Notes: generated from the sequence alone by a model not told the origin. A stretch of DNA of 40,478 bases from an uncultured Litoreibacter sp. (GCA_938030665.1 CALHHY010000029.1:1-40478); one strand, 5' to 3'; positions 32,357 through 40,478 are shown, numbered from the stretch's first letter. Made by a program: numbers and translations.

Positions 32357-34246
32357 TCAGGCCGCGTCAGACCATTCCCATGGCCGGGTGAATTCACCAA
32401 GTACGGTGGTCACGGCGGTGTCGGTGACATCGCCCTTCTTGGTCAGCTGCGCCACCAATCCGCGCTTCTTGTCTTCCAGCACCGACGTGACCTCCGCCTC
32501 GATCCCGGCATCGGCCAGCGCCTTGTTATAGATCCGGGTGATCGCGGCACGGCGCAGGTCGGGCTTGAAGATTTTGCCCACGGCGGTCTTGGGCAGCTCG
32601 TCCATCAGCTCGATATATTTGGGCCAGGCGGCGCGCTCATGGACATGCTCCTTGCAGTGCGCCATCAGGTCCTCCGTCGTGGCGGTGGCGCCTGCAACAA
32701 GTTCCACATAAACGCATGGGATCTCGCCCGCATGGGCGTCGGGCTGGCCGATGGCGCCGGCAAAGGCCACCGCCTCGTGGCCGGCAAGAGCCTCCTCGAT
32801 CTCGGCCGGGTCAATATTATGGCCGCCGCGGATGATCAGGTCTTTCGCCCGGCCTGTGATCCATAGATATCCGTCCGGGTCGATGCGGCCCAGATCGCCG
32901 GTGCGCAGGTATTTCTCATCCCGGTAGAGGTCCACGTTCTTGTCGGCCTCCGTATAGGTGTTGCCCGCAAAGACGCCCGGGTTGGAGACGCAAATCTCCC
33001 CGATCTCATCCGGCCCCATGGGCGCGCCGTCCGAGACCGCCCGGATCTGCACGTCGCAATAGGGGAACGGGATACCGATGGAGCCGATCTTCTTCTCCCC
33101 ATCAGGTGGGTTGATCGACACAAGGCACGTGGCCTCCGTCAGGCCGTAGCCTTCGGTGATCGTGACGTTGCACGCTTTCTCGAACCGTTTGTAAAGCTCC
33201 ACCGGCAGGGGCGAGGAGCCGGAGAACGCCATTTTCAACGAGGAGATATCGGCATCCACCGCGCGCTGCATCAGCGCCGAGATCGCCGTGGGCACGGTGA
33301 TCATGAAGGTCACCTGATAACGTTCCACAAGCTTCCAGAAATTGTCGAACACGCCGTCGCCCCGGTAGCCCTGCGGCGTCGGGAAAACCACATGCGCGCC
33401 AGAGCGGATCATGGCCATCATGATCACATGTACCGCAAAGACGTGGAACAGCGGCAGCGGGCAGATGATGACGTCATTTTCGTCAAACAGCAGCGTGTGG
33501 CCCAGAAAGCCGTTATAAACCATGCCGGAATATTTGTGCTGCGCCACCTTTGGCATGCCCGTGGTCCCGCCGGTGTGGAAATAGGCGGCAACCCGGTCGC
33601 CCGCGCTATCAGCGAAGCTCAGCGTCTTGGGCTGCTTGCCCATTTCGGCATTGAAGTTCAGCACCTTCGCGTGATGGGTATGCGTGACCTTGGGACGGAT
33701 CAGCGGCACGATGAATTTCTTCAGGCCCGTGAGATATCGCAGCAGGTCCACCTCAAGCACATGGGTGACGCCGGGCGCATCCTTCACGGCTTCGGCCACC
33801 TTTTGGGCAAGGTCAGTTTTTGGGAACGGGCGCAGGGTGACGACGACCTTCGCGCCGGTCTCCCGCAGGATGGCGCTGATCTGTTCAGGCTCCAGCAGCG
33901 GGTTGATAGGGTTGACGATGCCCGCGATCATGCCGCCCAGCAGCACATCCAGCGTCTCCGTGGCATTGGGCAGCACATAGGCCACCACATCATCCTCACC
34001 CACCCCGAGGGAGCGGAACAGGTTCGCGGACTGGCAGGCATGGGCATGAACCTCGGACCAGCTGAGCGTCTCCTTCGGGTCCGTGGGGCCGGACGTCAGC
34101 TGATAGGAAAAGGCAGGCCGGTTGCCATGGCGATTTTTGATGTCTTCCAGCATGGCGTGCATGGTTTTGGGCAGGTCGCGCTGCTCCCACGGCTGTTCGG
34201 CCTCGATTGCATCGCGGTCAGCCTGACCGGCGTAATTCTTTTCCAT
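32357..34246 (-). CDS. Acyl-CoA synthetase (AMP-forming)
   Basis: A 629-residue member of the adenylate-forming superfamily, which activates carboxylic acids with ATP and CoA. Motifs are AAYFHTGGTTGMPKVAQHK (phosphate loop), EGYGLTEATC, TGDLGRIDPDGYLWITGRAKD and the C-terminal catalytic lysine in AVGKIFKPDLRR. The sequence fits medium- or long-chain or unusual acids; the chain length cannot be read from it. The ATG at 34246 follows AGGGAGGA; the frame extends to 34285 without a better start. The small protein of unknown function follows. Confidence 0.93.
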   Translation of the reverse strand: MEKNYAGQADRDAIEAEQPWEQRDLPKTMHAMLEDIKNRHGNRPAFSYQLTSGPTDPKETLSWSEVHAHACQSANLFRSLGVGEDDVVAYVLPNATETLDVLLGGMIAGIVNPINPLLEPEQISAILRETGAKVVVTLRPFPKTDLAQKVAEAVKDAPGVTHVLEVDLLRYLTGLKKFIVPLIRPKVTHTHHAKVLNFNAEMGKQPKTLSFADSAGDRVAAYFHTGGTTGMPKVAQHKYSGMVYNGFLGHTLLFDENDVIICPLPLFHVFAVHVIMMAMIRSGAHVVFPTPQGYRGDGVFDNFWKLVERYQVTFMITVPTAISALMQRAVDADISSLKMAFSGSSPLPVELYKRFEKACNVTITEGYGLTEATCLVSINPPDGEKKIGSIGIPFPYCDVQIRAVSDGAPMGPDEIGEICVSNPGVFAGNTYTEADKNVDLYRDEKYLRTGDLGRIDPDGYLWITGRAKDLIIRGGHNIDPAEIEEALAGHEAVAFAGAIGQPDAHAGEIPCVYVELVAGATATTEDLMAHCKEHVHERAAWPKYIELMDELPKTAVGKIFKPDLRRAAITRIYNKALADAGIEAEVTSVLEDKKRGLVAQLTKKGDVTDTAVTTVLGEFTRPWEWSDAA

Positions 34247-34347
34247 ATGTTCCTCCCTTTGGCCCCGTCCAAGGGCCTCTCCCATAACGCAAAATCATGG
34301 GTGCAAATCCCAACCCGCGCAAGTCTGACGCTACGCTAAAACGCAAA

Positions 34348-34368
34348 TGGGCGCCACCGGGGCGCCCA
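34348..34368 (-). terminator. Intrinsic terminator of the kbp-like gene
   Basis: TGGGCGCC (34348-34355) pairs perfectly with GGCGCCCA (34361-34368). On the minus strand the stem is followed by TTTGCGTTTTAGCG, a T-rich tail. It lies 35 bases past the stop of the BON/LysM gene and ahead of the acyl-CoA synthetase start. Confidence 0.6.
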
Positions 34369-34402
34369 TACCTGATCATAAAGCGGTGATCCGCAACGCG
34401 GC

Positions 34403-34831
34403 CTAGGCCGTCGGGATGCGCAGCACCTGACCGGGGTAGATTTTGTCCGGGTGGGTCAGCATCGGCTTGTTGGCCTCGAAAATCTTTTCGTAATGCGCGC
34501 CGTTGCCCAAGGTCTTGGCCGAAATCGCCCAGAGCGTATCGCCCTTCTCGACCGTGTGGAACGTAGGCTGCACGGCATCGTCTTCGTCTTCGACCTCGGC
34601 CACGCCCTCCACATTGCCGACTGCCAGGATCACCTTCTCCCGCTCCTCCGCGCTGAGATCGCCGCCCTTGACCACGACCTTGTCGCCCGCGATCGAGATA
34701 TCGGCGCCTTTGGTCTCAAGCCCCAGATCATCAAGCTCTTTCTTCAGCACTTCGGCATCGGGCTCGGCGGCCTCCGCCTTGCCGCCAAACAGCGATTTGC
34801 CTGCATTCTTTACAAAGCTGAACAGTCCCAT
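34403..34831 (-). CDS. kbp: BON-LysM protein, Kbp/YgaU-like
   Basis: A 142-residue protein with an N-terminal MGLFSFVKNAGKSLFG, a BON domain (residues ~30-85, ending VEGVAEVEDE) and a C-terminal LysM domain (~91-141: FHTVEKGDTLWAISAKTLGNG...YPGQVLRIP). E. coli Kbp (YgaU) has the same order and length and binds K+ in the cytoplasm. The lack of a signal peptide agrees with that. The ATG at 34831 is used because the leader to 34873 (MCHSGTGLMKGELP) contains the ribosome-binding region. Confidence 0.88.
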   Translation of the reverse strand: MGLFSFVKNAGKSLFGGKAEAAEPDAEVLKKELDDLGLETKGADISIAGDKVVVKGGDLSAEEREKVILAVGNVEGVAEVEDEDDAVQPTFHTVEKGDTLWAISAKTLGNGAHYEKIFEANKPMLTHPDKIYPGQVLRIPTA

Positions 34832-34926
34832 AGGTAATTCCCCCTTCATCAGACCCGTGCCGGAATGGCACATTGGAGGGCAGCATTCACCAAAGCATGA
34901 GGCAGGTGCAAGGGGAAAGCGTACCG

Positions 34927-36714
34927 CTATTCCGCCGCCATCCCCGCCGTAAACTGCAGCTGTGCGAGCCGGGCATAAAGCCCGCCTTCGGCGACCAGGC
35001 TGTCATGGGTACCCGTGGCCACGATGCGGCCCTGATCGAACACGATGATCCGGTCGGCCTTCTTGACGGTGGCCAGTCTGTGGGCCACCACAAGCGTCGT
35101 GCGCCCCTCAGACAGCTTCTCGACCGCGCTTTGCACCGCCGCTTCGCTTTCGGCATCCAGCGCCGATGTCGCCTCATCCAGCAGCAGGATCGGCGCGTCG
35201 CGCAGGATGGCGCGGGCAATGGCGATGCGCTGCTTCTGGCCGCCAGACAGCATCACGCCGCGCTCGCCCACGAAGGTCTCGTACCCTTCGGGCAGCGCGG
35301 TCAGGAAATCATGGGCGGCGGCGGCCATGGCGGCGGCTTCAACCTCCGCGTCGCTGGCACCGGGACGGCCGAAGCGGATGTTTTCGCGGGCTGAGGCCGC
35401 GAAGATCACCGGGTCCTGCGGCACCAAGGCGACCGATTGGCGGAACGTATCGCGGTTGACGCTGCGCAGGTCGGTGCCGTCGATGGCGATCTTGCCCGTG
35501 TCAGGGTCGTAGAAGCGTAAAAGCAGCTGGATGATCGTCGTTTTGCCCGCGCCGGAGGGGCCGACCAGCGCGACCGTTTCGCCCGGTGCCACGTCAAGCG
35601 ACACGCCATCCAGCGCCGCCACGGAGGGGCGCGCGGGGTAGTGGAAGGTGACGTTATCAAAGGCCACGCGCCCCTCGACCTTCGGCATCAGTGCGGGACT
35701 GACGGGGTCGGTGACGGTGTCGACCGAGGTCAGCAGATCAACCAGCCGTTCCGTCGCGCCGGCGGCGCGCTGAACCTCGCCCCAGATCTCAGACAGCGCG
35801 GCCACGCCGCCTGCGACCATGATGGCGTAGATCAGGAATTGCACCAGCTCTCCCGGTGTCATCACCTCGGCCCGGACGTCGCGCGCGCCGACCCATAGGA
35901 CGCCGACAATGCCGATGAACACCAGAAAGATGACGATCACGGTCATGATTGCCCGCACCCCGATCCGCTTGCGCGCGGCGTCGAAGCTGCGCTCCGTCAG
36001 GTCGGCGAAGCGGCCCCGGCTGGGGGCCTCATGGGTGAAGGCCTGAACGGTCTGCACCGATAGCAGCGCTTCGGACGCATTGCCCGAGGAGGCCGCGATA
36101 TGATCCTGGTTCTCCCGGCTCAGCTTGCGCACGCGGCGGCCCAGAAGGATGATCGGCACAATCACCGCCGGTACGATCAGCAGCACCAGCCCGGTCAGCT
36201 TGGCCGACGTTGCGAGCATCAGGATCAGCCCACCCACCAGGATCAGCACGTTTCGCAGCGCGATGGAGGCCGAGGACCCGATGACCGACAAAAGCAGCGT
36301 CGTATCCGTGGTGATCCGGCTCAGCACCTCGCCGGTCATGATACGCTCAAAGAAGGCGGGCGACATGCCGATGGTGCGATCAAACACCTCCTTGCGGATA
36401 TCGGCCACCACCCGTTCGCCTAGCCGTGTGACAAGGTAGTAACGCAGCCCCGTGCCGATGGCCAAAAGCGCGGCCACGCCGATGGCGGCGCCGAAATACT
36501 GGTCCAGCAGCTCGGCGTTGCGGGTGTCAAACCCGTCCACCACCCGGCGCACCGCCATGGGAAGTATCAGCGAGACAACCGCCGTCAGCGTCAGGGCCAC
36601 AAGGGCCGCGATCATCAGCCGGGAATAGGGCAGCACAAAAGGCCAAAGCGCGGCCAGGATACCGATTTTGCGAGAGGAGGCGCGTTCCGCCTCAGTGCCT
36701 TGTGTCTCTGCCAT
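34927..36714 (-). CDS. ABC transporter, MsbA-like fused permease-ATPase
   Basis: A 595-residue half-transporter that works as a homodimer. Six membrane helices lie in the first ~320 residues. The ATPase follows, with VGPSGAGKTTIIQLLLRFYD, signature LSGGQKQRIAIARAI, Walker B ILLLDEATSALD and the switch His in VVAHRLATV. It resembles lipid or multidrug exporters (MsbA/LmrA group). MAETQGTEAERAS is chosen as the start because GAGGCGGCA precedes it; the frame extends to 36768. No substrate can be assigned. Confidence 0.92.
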   Translation of the reverse strand: MAETQGTEAERASSRKIGILAALWPFVLPYSRLMIAALVALTLTAVVSLILPMAVRRVVDGFDTRNAELLDQYFGAAIGVAALLAIGTGLRYYLVTRLGERVVADIRKEVFDRTIGMSPAFFERIMTGEVLSRITTDTTLLLSVIGSSASIALRNVLILVGGLILMLATSAKLTGLVLLIVPAVIVPIILLGRRVRKLSRENQDHIAASSGNASEALLSVQTVQAFTHEAPSRGRFADLTERSFDAARKRIGVRAIMTVIVIFLVFIGIVGVLWVGARDVRAEVMTPGELVQFLIYAIMVAGGVAALSEIWGEVQRAAGATERLVDLLTSVDTVTDPVSPALMPKVEGRVAFDNVTFHYPARPSVAALDGVSLDVAPGETVALVGPSGAGKTTIIQLLLRFYDPDTGKIAIDGTDLRSVNRDTFRQSVALVPQDPVIFAASARENIRFGRPGASDAEVEAAAMAAAAHDFLTALPEGYETFVGERGVMLSGGQKQRIAIARAILRDAPILLLDEATSALDAESEAAVQSAVEKLSEGRTTLVVAHRLATVKKADRIIVFDQGRIVATGTHDSLVAEGGLYARLAQLQFTAGMAAE

Positions 36715-36804
36715 TGCCGCCTCAACCTTTGTCGCAAGCGGCATAGCCAAGCCAGCCGCCCGCCGCAAGCGGCCAGAGGTCGCGGGCTCGTGACGGAAGG
36801 CTGC

Positions 36805-37644
36805 TCAGGTCTGGTTGGGATCCTGCAACATGGCGCCCAAGAACCGCGCCTTGACCAGCCAGGAAAACCCAAAGGCCCAAAGCGCAATCGCCTCAAACCA
36901 GAAGGTCAGCCGGTTGGCATCCCACCAGGGCGGATCAAAAACGAACGCCAACCCGATGGCCAGCATGCACAGGATAATGGTGCCGCCCGACAGGTAGTAA
37001 AGCGCGTTGCGGATCGTCTTGGCCTGCGTGGGCTTGCCATTGGCCAGACGCTGATGCGGATCGACCTGCGTGAAAACCATCAACGCGAACCATGCTAGAA
37101 ACGCAAAAAGCAGGGCCGCCGCGCCGTAATGCAGCATGTCGGAGCCGACCATGAAACCCCATACCGGCTGATCAAACAGCTGAAAGAAACTCTCCAACGG
37201 GCCGGTGGCATTGGGCAGCGGGTCCGTGGCCCCTTCAGGCAAATCAAACGGCAGAAACGCACGCGCGCGGAACCCAGTGCCTTGGCAGCCATGCCCGGAG
37301 GTTGGAAAAAGCGCCACGCAGATCGCGAATATGCCAGCGAACCGGGACAGGATTGGCTCCAACCGGATCTGCTTGGTGCCGCGATAGACCATCAGATAGG
37401 CGCCGATAAAAACCAGCGCCCCGATGAAAATGCTGCCTAAAAACGGGGCGTAGTAATAATGGCTGATGGAGTTGCGGTAGCATGTGCTTTCAAAAGGCGT
37501 CAGCTGGCTGAACGCGGCCACAACCATCAGCGTGGGCAGCAGCAACGCCACCATCCCGACGACACCCGCCAAACGGCGCTGATCGACGGCAACAAAGCTA
37601 CTGCGGGGAATGGGGCCACCCGGCCCGGCGGACATATCGCTCAT
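36805..37644 (-). CDS. Multi-pass membrane protein of unknown function
   Basis: A 279-residue membrane protein with about six hydrophobic segments (for example LAGVVGMVALLLPTLMVVAA and FLGSIFIGALVFIGAYLMVY). Conserved-looking features are SISHYYYAPFLG after the first segment, PTSGHGCQGTG, and FDPPWWDANRLTFWFEA near the end. I do not recognise a characterised family. The ATG at 37644 follows GGGGAA. The longer frame to 37785 would run into tRNA-Gly and can be dismissed. It is preceded by the tRNA on the same strand. Confidence 0.75.
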   Translation of the reverse strand: MSDMSAGPGGPIPRSSFVAVDQRRLAGVVGMVALLLPTLMVVAAFSQLTPFESTCYRNSISHYYYAPFLGSIFIGALVFIGAYLMVYRGTKQIRLEPILSRFAGIFAICVALFPTSGHGCQGTGFRARAFLPFDLPEGATDPLPNATGPLESFFQLFDQPVWGFMVGSDMLHYGAAALLFAFLAWFALMVFTQVDPHQRLANGKPTQAKTIRNALYYLSGGTIILCMLAIGLAFVFDPPWWDANRLTFWFEAIALWAFGFSWLVKARFLGAMLQDPNQT

Positions 37645-37755
37645 CAAACAGTTCCCCAAATTGTTTCCCCGCCAAGGGGGTCGCAATAGCACGGAATATC
37701 TGCCGTCGCAAAAATCGCAGGTTACCGCGCGGTGCGCTGTCATTTGGGAAAAAAC

Positions 37756-37829
37756 TGGAGCGGGTAGCGGGAATCGAACCCGCACCTTAAGCTTGGAAGG
37801 CTCTTATGATACCATTTCACCATACCCGC
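37756..37829 (-). tRNA. tRNA-Gly (anticodon TCC)
   Basis: On the minus strand the acceptor stem GCGGGTA pairs with TACCCGC, the anticodon loop is CTTCCAA (anticodon TCC), the T-loop is TTCGATT within GCGGG/CCCGC, and CCA is encoded. The total length with CCA is 74 bases. A T6 run directly after CCA (complement of 37749-37754) can serve as its terminator. Confidence 0.97.
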
Positions 37830-37841
37830 TCAGCGCTCTCG

Positions 37842-37870
37842 GCTATATTTTAGGCCCATTTCAACGTCAA
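37842..37870 (-). promoter_or_regulatory. Promoter of tRNA-Gly
   Basis: On the minus strand TTGACG (complement of 37865-37870) is followed after exactly 17 bases by TATAGC (complement of 37842-37847). The start site would fall only a few bases before the mature tRNA 5' end at 37829. Confidence 0.6.
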
Positions 37871-38202
37871 GCGCACAATGCTCCGCTGGACGGTAGAGGC
37901 ACGGAGTGAGAATTCAAACGTCACCACGCGATTGTTCTATGACCACCTGCAAGGCTAGCTCAATCTTGCAAAGCTTCATCAATCGTCAGCGGTCGCGAGC
38001 AATACCAAACCTGCGGCGTCACCCCGACCAACTTGACAGAATGGGCTTTGACCAACCGCATACAAAACGTGATGCGATCAACTGCCTGAGTTACCAGCCT
38101 TTGGGACAAACAGCCGTTAGTGTCTTCGAACCTGTGTCTGACTTTAGACTTGAATCAGGGGCCTGTAGGTTTGTCTGAAATTTGAGAGCGAGGGGCGTGC
38201 AT
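37871..38202. other. Low-GC intergenic segment
   Basis: This stretch is visibly poorer in GC than the rest of the window (about half rather than about two thirds). Open frames on both strands overlap each other (plus 37906-38178; minus 37960-38154, without a good start), and neither has a recognisable motif. It probably holds degenerate or foreign sequence plus the leader of the next gene. Confidence 0.45.
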
Positions 38203-38568
38203 ATGTTTGGGAGGGCAATCGGTAAGATCGTTGTGGCACTTCTTGGGACTACTGCTGCAGTGGCAGAGGAGCAGGCCGTGATAGTGTCATTTCAATATGG
38301 ATTGGAAAGCCTCGACGAGCTTTACGGTCTTGAAACTACACCAGGGACAGCATTAGCCGGGGTCGGTGAATATGATGGACATGAGATAGCGGCTGATCTC
38401 AGTGACGGGCGTCTTTACCTATATGGTCCTGACGCGTACGCAGTGGCAACAACCGCTCTTTCGATATTTCGAACGTATGCGTTCATGAACGGTGCGAAAC
38501 TTGAGGTCAGATACGGACCGCCAAAAGATGGGGTAAAAACAAGAGAAATCGTCGTCACCAGAGATTAA
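38203..38568 (+). CDS. Small secreted protein of a conserved unknown family
   Basis: A 121-residue protein with a signal peptide (MFGRAIGKIVVALLGTTAAVA, then EEQ). The mature part has GVGEYDGHEIAADLSDGRLYLYGPDA and ends GAKLEVRYGPPKDGVKTREIVVTRD. I recognise this as a widespread small family of unknown function, usually without a signal peptide. The ATG at 38203 is preceded by GAGGGG; the frame also offers TTG at 38182. Codon use (TAT, GAA, AGA, AAA) and GC differ sharply from the neighbours, which suggests recent transfer. Confidence 0.65.
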   Translation: MFGRAIGKIVVALLGTTAAVAEEQAVIVSFQYGLESLDELYGLETTPGTALAGVGEYDGHEIAADLSDGRLYLYGPDAYAVATTALSIFRTYAFMNGAKLEVRYGPPKDGVKTREIVVTRD

Positions 38569-38592
38569 GGTATTGGGTGCTGGGGGCCTACA

Positions 38593-38775
38593 GTGGTCAT
38601 TGCCGGTACTGCAGCATTGGTGGTGTCATTGTTTGTAGCGAAGCCAATCGGGATCGGACCTTGCGGCAAAGATCAAGTCCATTTGCCCCCTGCCATAGAC
38701 GGCAGAGGAGGGCTATCTTCGCTAGTACGGCCGGGGGCAAATACACTTATCAATCTCGTGGACCGGACAGCGTAG
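38593..38775 (+). CDS. Possible small membrane protein
   Basis: A 60-codon frame starts with GTG (GGGGG seven bases upstream) and encodes a hydrophobic N-terminus (VIAGTAALVVSLFVAKPIGIG), then a polar tail. It lies 24 bases after, and in the same frame as, the secreted protein. It is in the low-GC segment. No family is recognised and it may be chance. Confidence 0.25.
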   Translation: MVIAGTAALVVSLFVAKPIGIGPCGKDQVHLPPAIDGRGGLSSLVRPGANTLINLVDRTA

Positions 38776-38828
38776 AATTAGCATTCTAGGTTTCGTCCGA
38801 CATCCTGAACATTGGCCAAGCCCCTCCC

Positions 38829-39731
38829 TCAAAGCAGCGCCATCACCTCGTCGCGGTTGGGCATGGACGGGGCGGCACCGGCGCGTGTCACGGACAGGCC
38901 CGCCACCGCGCAAGCGACGCGCGCGGCTTCTTCCGGTGCCATGCCAGACGCCAGACAGGCCGCGAAGCCACCGTTGAATGCGTCGCCTGCGCCTGTGGTC
39001 TCGACCACGGGGCCGGCCTTGACCGCGGGGACCAGCCCGTGGCCGTCCAGATAGGCCCCTTGCGCGCCCATAGTGATGATCGGGCGGGCAACGCCCAGCC
39101 CTTTCAGGGCCGCGCAGGCGCGTCGGGCATCCTCAACACGTGTCACCTTGACGCCTGAGAGCGCCTCCGCCTCCGTCTCGTTCGGTGTGACGTAATCGCA
39201 AAGCGCCAGCATCTCGCGCGGCAACGCGGCTGCGGGGGCGGGGTTCAGGATGGTCACGGCCCCTGCCCCGCGCGCGATCTCCAGCCCCCGCATGGCCGCG
39301 TCCAAAGGCTGCTCCAACTGGGTGATGAAGACATCTGCGCCCTCGATCACATCGCGCGCATTCTCCAGATCAGCGGGTGACAGATCGGCGGCCGCACCCG
39401 GCGCGATGATGATCGCGTTGTCGCCGCTGACAGCATCGACAAAGATATGCGCGGCCCCCGTGTAGCTGCCCGCATCGCGGGTGACATGCGGGGTGATCCC
39501 GTCGCTCTCCCAAAGCGCGTCGGCCATGGTCGCAAAATTATCGTCGCCCAGCCGGGTGATCATCGTCACCTCCGCCCCCATGCGTGCGGCAGCCACCGCC
39601 TGGTTGGATCCCTTGCCACCCGGGTTCATCGCGAAGGAATGGCCCAGCAGGGTCTCCCCCATCACGGGCAGGCGGTCCGCCCGGAAGGCCAGATCGGCGA
39701 CGAACACCCCCAGAACCGCAACTTTTCCCAT
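38829..39731 (-). CDS. rbsK: Ribokinase
   Basis: A 300-residue PfkB-family sugar kinase. The substrate motif NPGGKGSNQAVAAARMGAEV lies near residue 36, and the C-terminal catalytic motif ETTGAGDAFNGGFAACLASG contains the base Asp. The sequence fits ribokinase, which makes ribose 5-phosphate with ATP, though related nucleoside or sugar kinases cannot be excluded. It starts 2 bases after the stop of the oxidoreductase gene, whose end contains its ribosome site (GAAGGAGAT), so the two are coupled. Confidence 0.9.
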   Translation of the reverse strand: MGKVAVLGVFVADLAFRADRLPVMGETLLGHSFAMNPGGKGSNQAVAAARMGAEVTMITRLGDDNFATMADALWESDGITPHVTRDAGSYTGAAHIFVDAVSGDNAIIIAPGAAADLSPADLENARDVIEGADVFITQLEQPLDAAMRGLEIARGAGAVTILNPAPAAALPREMLALCDYVTPNETEAEALSGVKVTRVEDARRACAALKGLGVARPIITMGAQGAYLDGHGLVPAVKAGPVVETTGAGDAFNGGFAACLASGMAPEEAARVACAVAGLSVTRAGAAPSMPNRDEVMALL

Positions 39732-39733
39732 GG

Positions 39734-40478
39734 TTAATCTCCTTCAGGTTGCCACCCGGCATAGAGTGGATGACCCGGCCCCACAGGGCAAGCCACCGGC
39801 GCCCCATCCGCGCGGGCGGAGGCGTAAAGCGCCGTGATCAGCGCAATCGACGCCCGGCCATCGGCCAGCGTCACCGCGCGGTTAGGCTGGCCTGCCATGG
39901 CGCGCGCAACCTCCGCCAGTAACCCGGCAAAGCCAGCCAAGCCCTGCGAAGTCCCGGCCACCAATGCGTCAACCTGCGCCTGTTCGGCAGGGTCGCGGGC
40001 CTGAAGCACCCAGTCCTGATCCATCGGCGCGTAAGGAGATGTGCCGCTTGTTGCCGTCAGCCCCTCAAACACCAGCCGGATCCGCGTCGTGTCATCCGCA
40101 CCGCCAAGCGTCACCGAACTGGTCGCCAACGCGCCATTTGCCATGCGAAAACTGATCGCAGCGCAATCCTCCGTCTCGATCGGGTTGATGCGGGTCGCGA
40201 GTTGTGCGTTGACCGATGCGACAGGGCCGAACAGCACGCCCAATAGGTCATGCGCGTGGATGGCGTGGCCCAGGATTGCGCCGCCCCGCTCCCCCGCCCA
40301 GGTGCCGCGCCAGGGCACGGCGTAGTAATCCGCGCGCCGTGCCCAGTGGGTCTCAAGACTGGCCATCTGAGGCGCCCCGGCAAGCCCGGCCTCCTGCAAA
40401 GCCTGCAGCTGCGACATGGCGCGGCCGAAACGGTACTGGAACACCGGAAAAACCTGGCCCGCGCTTTGTGCCTGAGCC
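39734..40478 (-). CDS. Gfo/Idh/MocA-family oxidoreductase (C-terminal part, cut by edge)
   Basis: The reading frame continues past the right edge, so a GTG at 40444 is an internal codon: the codons before it read QVFPVFQYRFG, typical of the central part of these proteins. The visible 248 residues are the C-terminal alpha/beta domain, with WRGTWAGERGGAILGHAIHAHDLL carrying the family's catalytic-type His/Asp region. These enzymes oxidise or reduce sugars or inositols with NAD(P). The Rossmann domain is outside the window. The coupled ribokinase suggests a sugar-catabolic operon. Confidence 0.9.
   Translation of the reverse strand, partial: AQAQSAGQVFPVFQYRFGRAMSQLQALQEAGLAGAPQMASLETHWARRADYYAVPWRGTWAGERGGAILGHAIHAHDLLGVLFGPVASVNAQLATRINPIETEDCAAISFRMANGALATSSVTLGGADDTTRIRLVFEGLTATSGTSPYAPMDQDWVLQARDPAEQAQVDALVAGTSQGLAGFAGLLAEVARAMAGQPNRAVTLADGRASIALITALYASARADGAPVACPVGPGHPLYAGWQPEGD

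Noticed and set aside
37645-37785. Upstream extension of the membrane protein starting MRVRFPLPAP
   Set aside because: It reads through the 3' half of tRNA-Gly, a well-known artefact.
37756-37829. tRNA-Gly as an integration site for a genomic island
   Set aside because: The low-GC segment lies on the 5' side of the tRNA, no integrase gene is present, and I see no copy of the tRNA 3' end at the far border.
37960-38154. Minus-strand open stretch of ~64 codons (contains RITFCMRLVKAHS), possibly a gene remnant
   Set aside because: It lacks a suitable start and I cannot place it in a family; it overlaps the plus-strand frame equally well.
37906-38178. 90-codon plus-strand frame in the low-GC segment
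   Set aside because: No recognisable motif or good ribosome site, and length is expected by chance at lower GC.
1-40478. CRISPR arrays, rRNA genes, intact insertion sequences or prophage modules
   Set aside because: No regular spaced repeats, rRNA cores, transposase genes or phage structural genes were seen.

Overview
This window is GC-rich (roughly 63-65% by eye), gene-dense alphaproteobacterial chromosome. The protein set points to Rhodobacteraceae (Roseobacter-like): a fused pntA with a long pntB, a CarD-type regulator, a seven-iron ferredoxin next to an Hsp15-like S4 protein and a SUV3-like helicase, TRAP transport, and LolD with one LolC/E-type permease. There is no CRISPR array, rRNA or intact insertion sequence. 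One tRNA-Gly(TCC) is present.

Positions 1-8190: the first codons of a YghU-like glutathione transferase (minus, cut by the edge), a small zinc amidase, and pntAB on the minus strand with its own terminator. An NADP-type short-chain dehydrogenase diverges from pntAB. Next come a flavodoxin-like protein and 4-hydroxyphenylpyruvate dioxygenase on the minus strand, a divergent Lrp/AsnC regulator, and a Tat-exported cyclase-family hydrolase.

Positions 8191-20541: a KefC-type antiporter, the cobalamin genes cobT and cobS (divergent), then a minus-strand block of carD, fdxA, an S4 RNA-binding protein, a SUV3-like helicase and a TPR protein. An SCP2-fold protein is translationally coupled to a lysophospholipase-like hydrolase. 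LolD and its permease follow on the minus strand. Two copies of a ~105-bp intergenic repeat flank genes here (10172-10275 and 13716-13822).

Positions 20542-31991: a universal stress protein with an AGCS sodium:amino-acid symporter, a fluoroacetate-dehalogenase-like hydrolase, and a secreted lectin-like protein with a strong terminator. The most coherent accessory system is a six-gene operon: hydantoinase/oxoprolinase A and B, the three TRAP subunits (DctP, DctQ, DctM) and a GntR/UTRA regulator. Most of its genes overlap by a few bases. Its promoter carries a perfect 12-bp palindrome over the -10 region and lies so close to the ATG that the mRNA may be leaderless. I read it as self-regulated uptake and ATP-dependent ring opening of a carboxylate-bearing lactam or cyclic amide such as 5-oxoproline or a hydantoin.

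Positions 31988-40478: a small conserved protein of unknown function, an acyl-CoA synthetase, a Kbp-like BON/LysM protein, an MsbA-like ABC exporter, a membrane protein of unknown function, and tRNA-Gly. A ~1-kb stretch of clearly lower GC follows, carrying one small secreted protein. The window ends with ribokinase and a Gfo/Idh/MocA oxidoreductase cut by the right edge.
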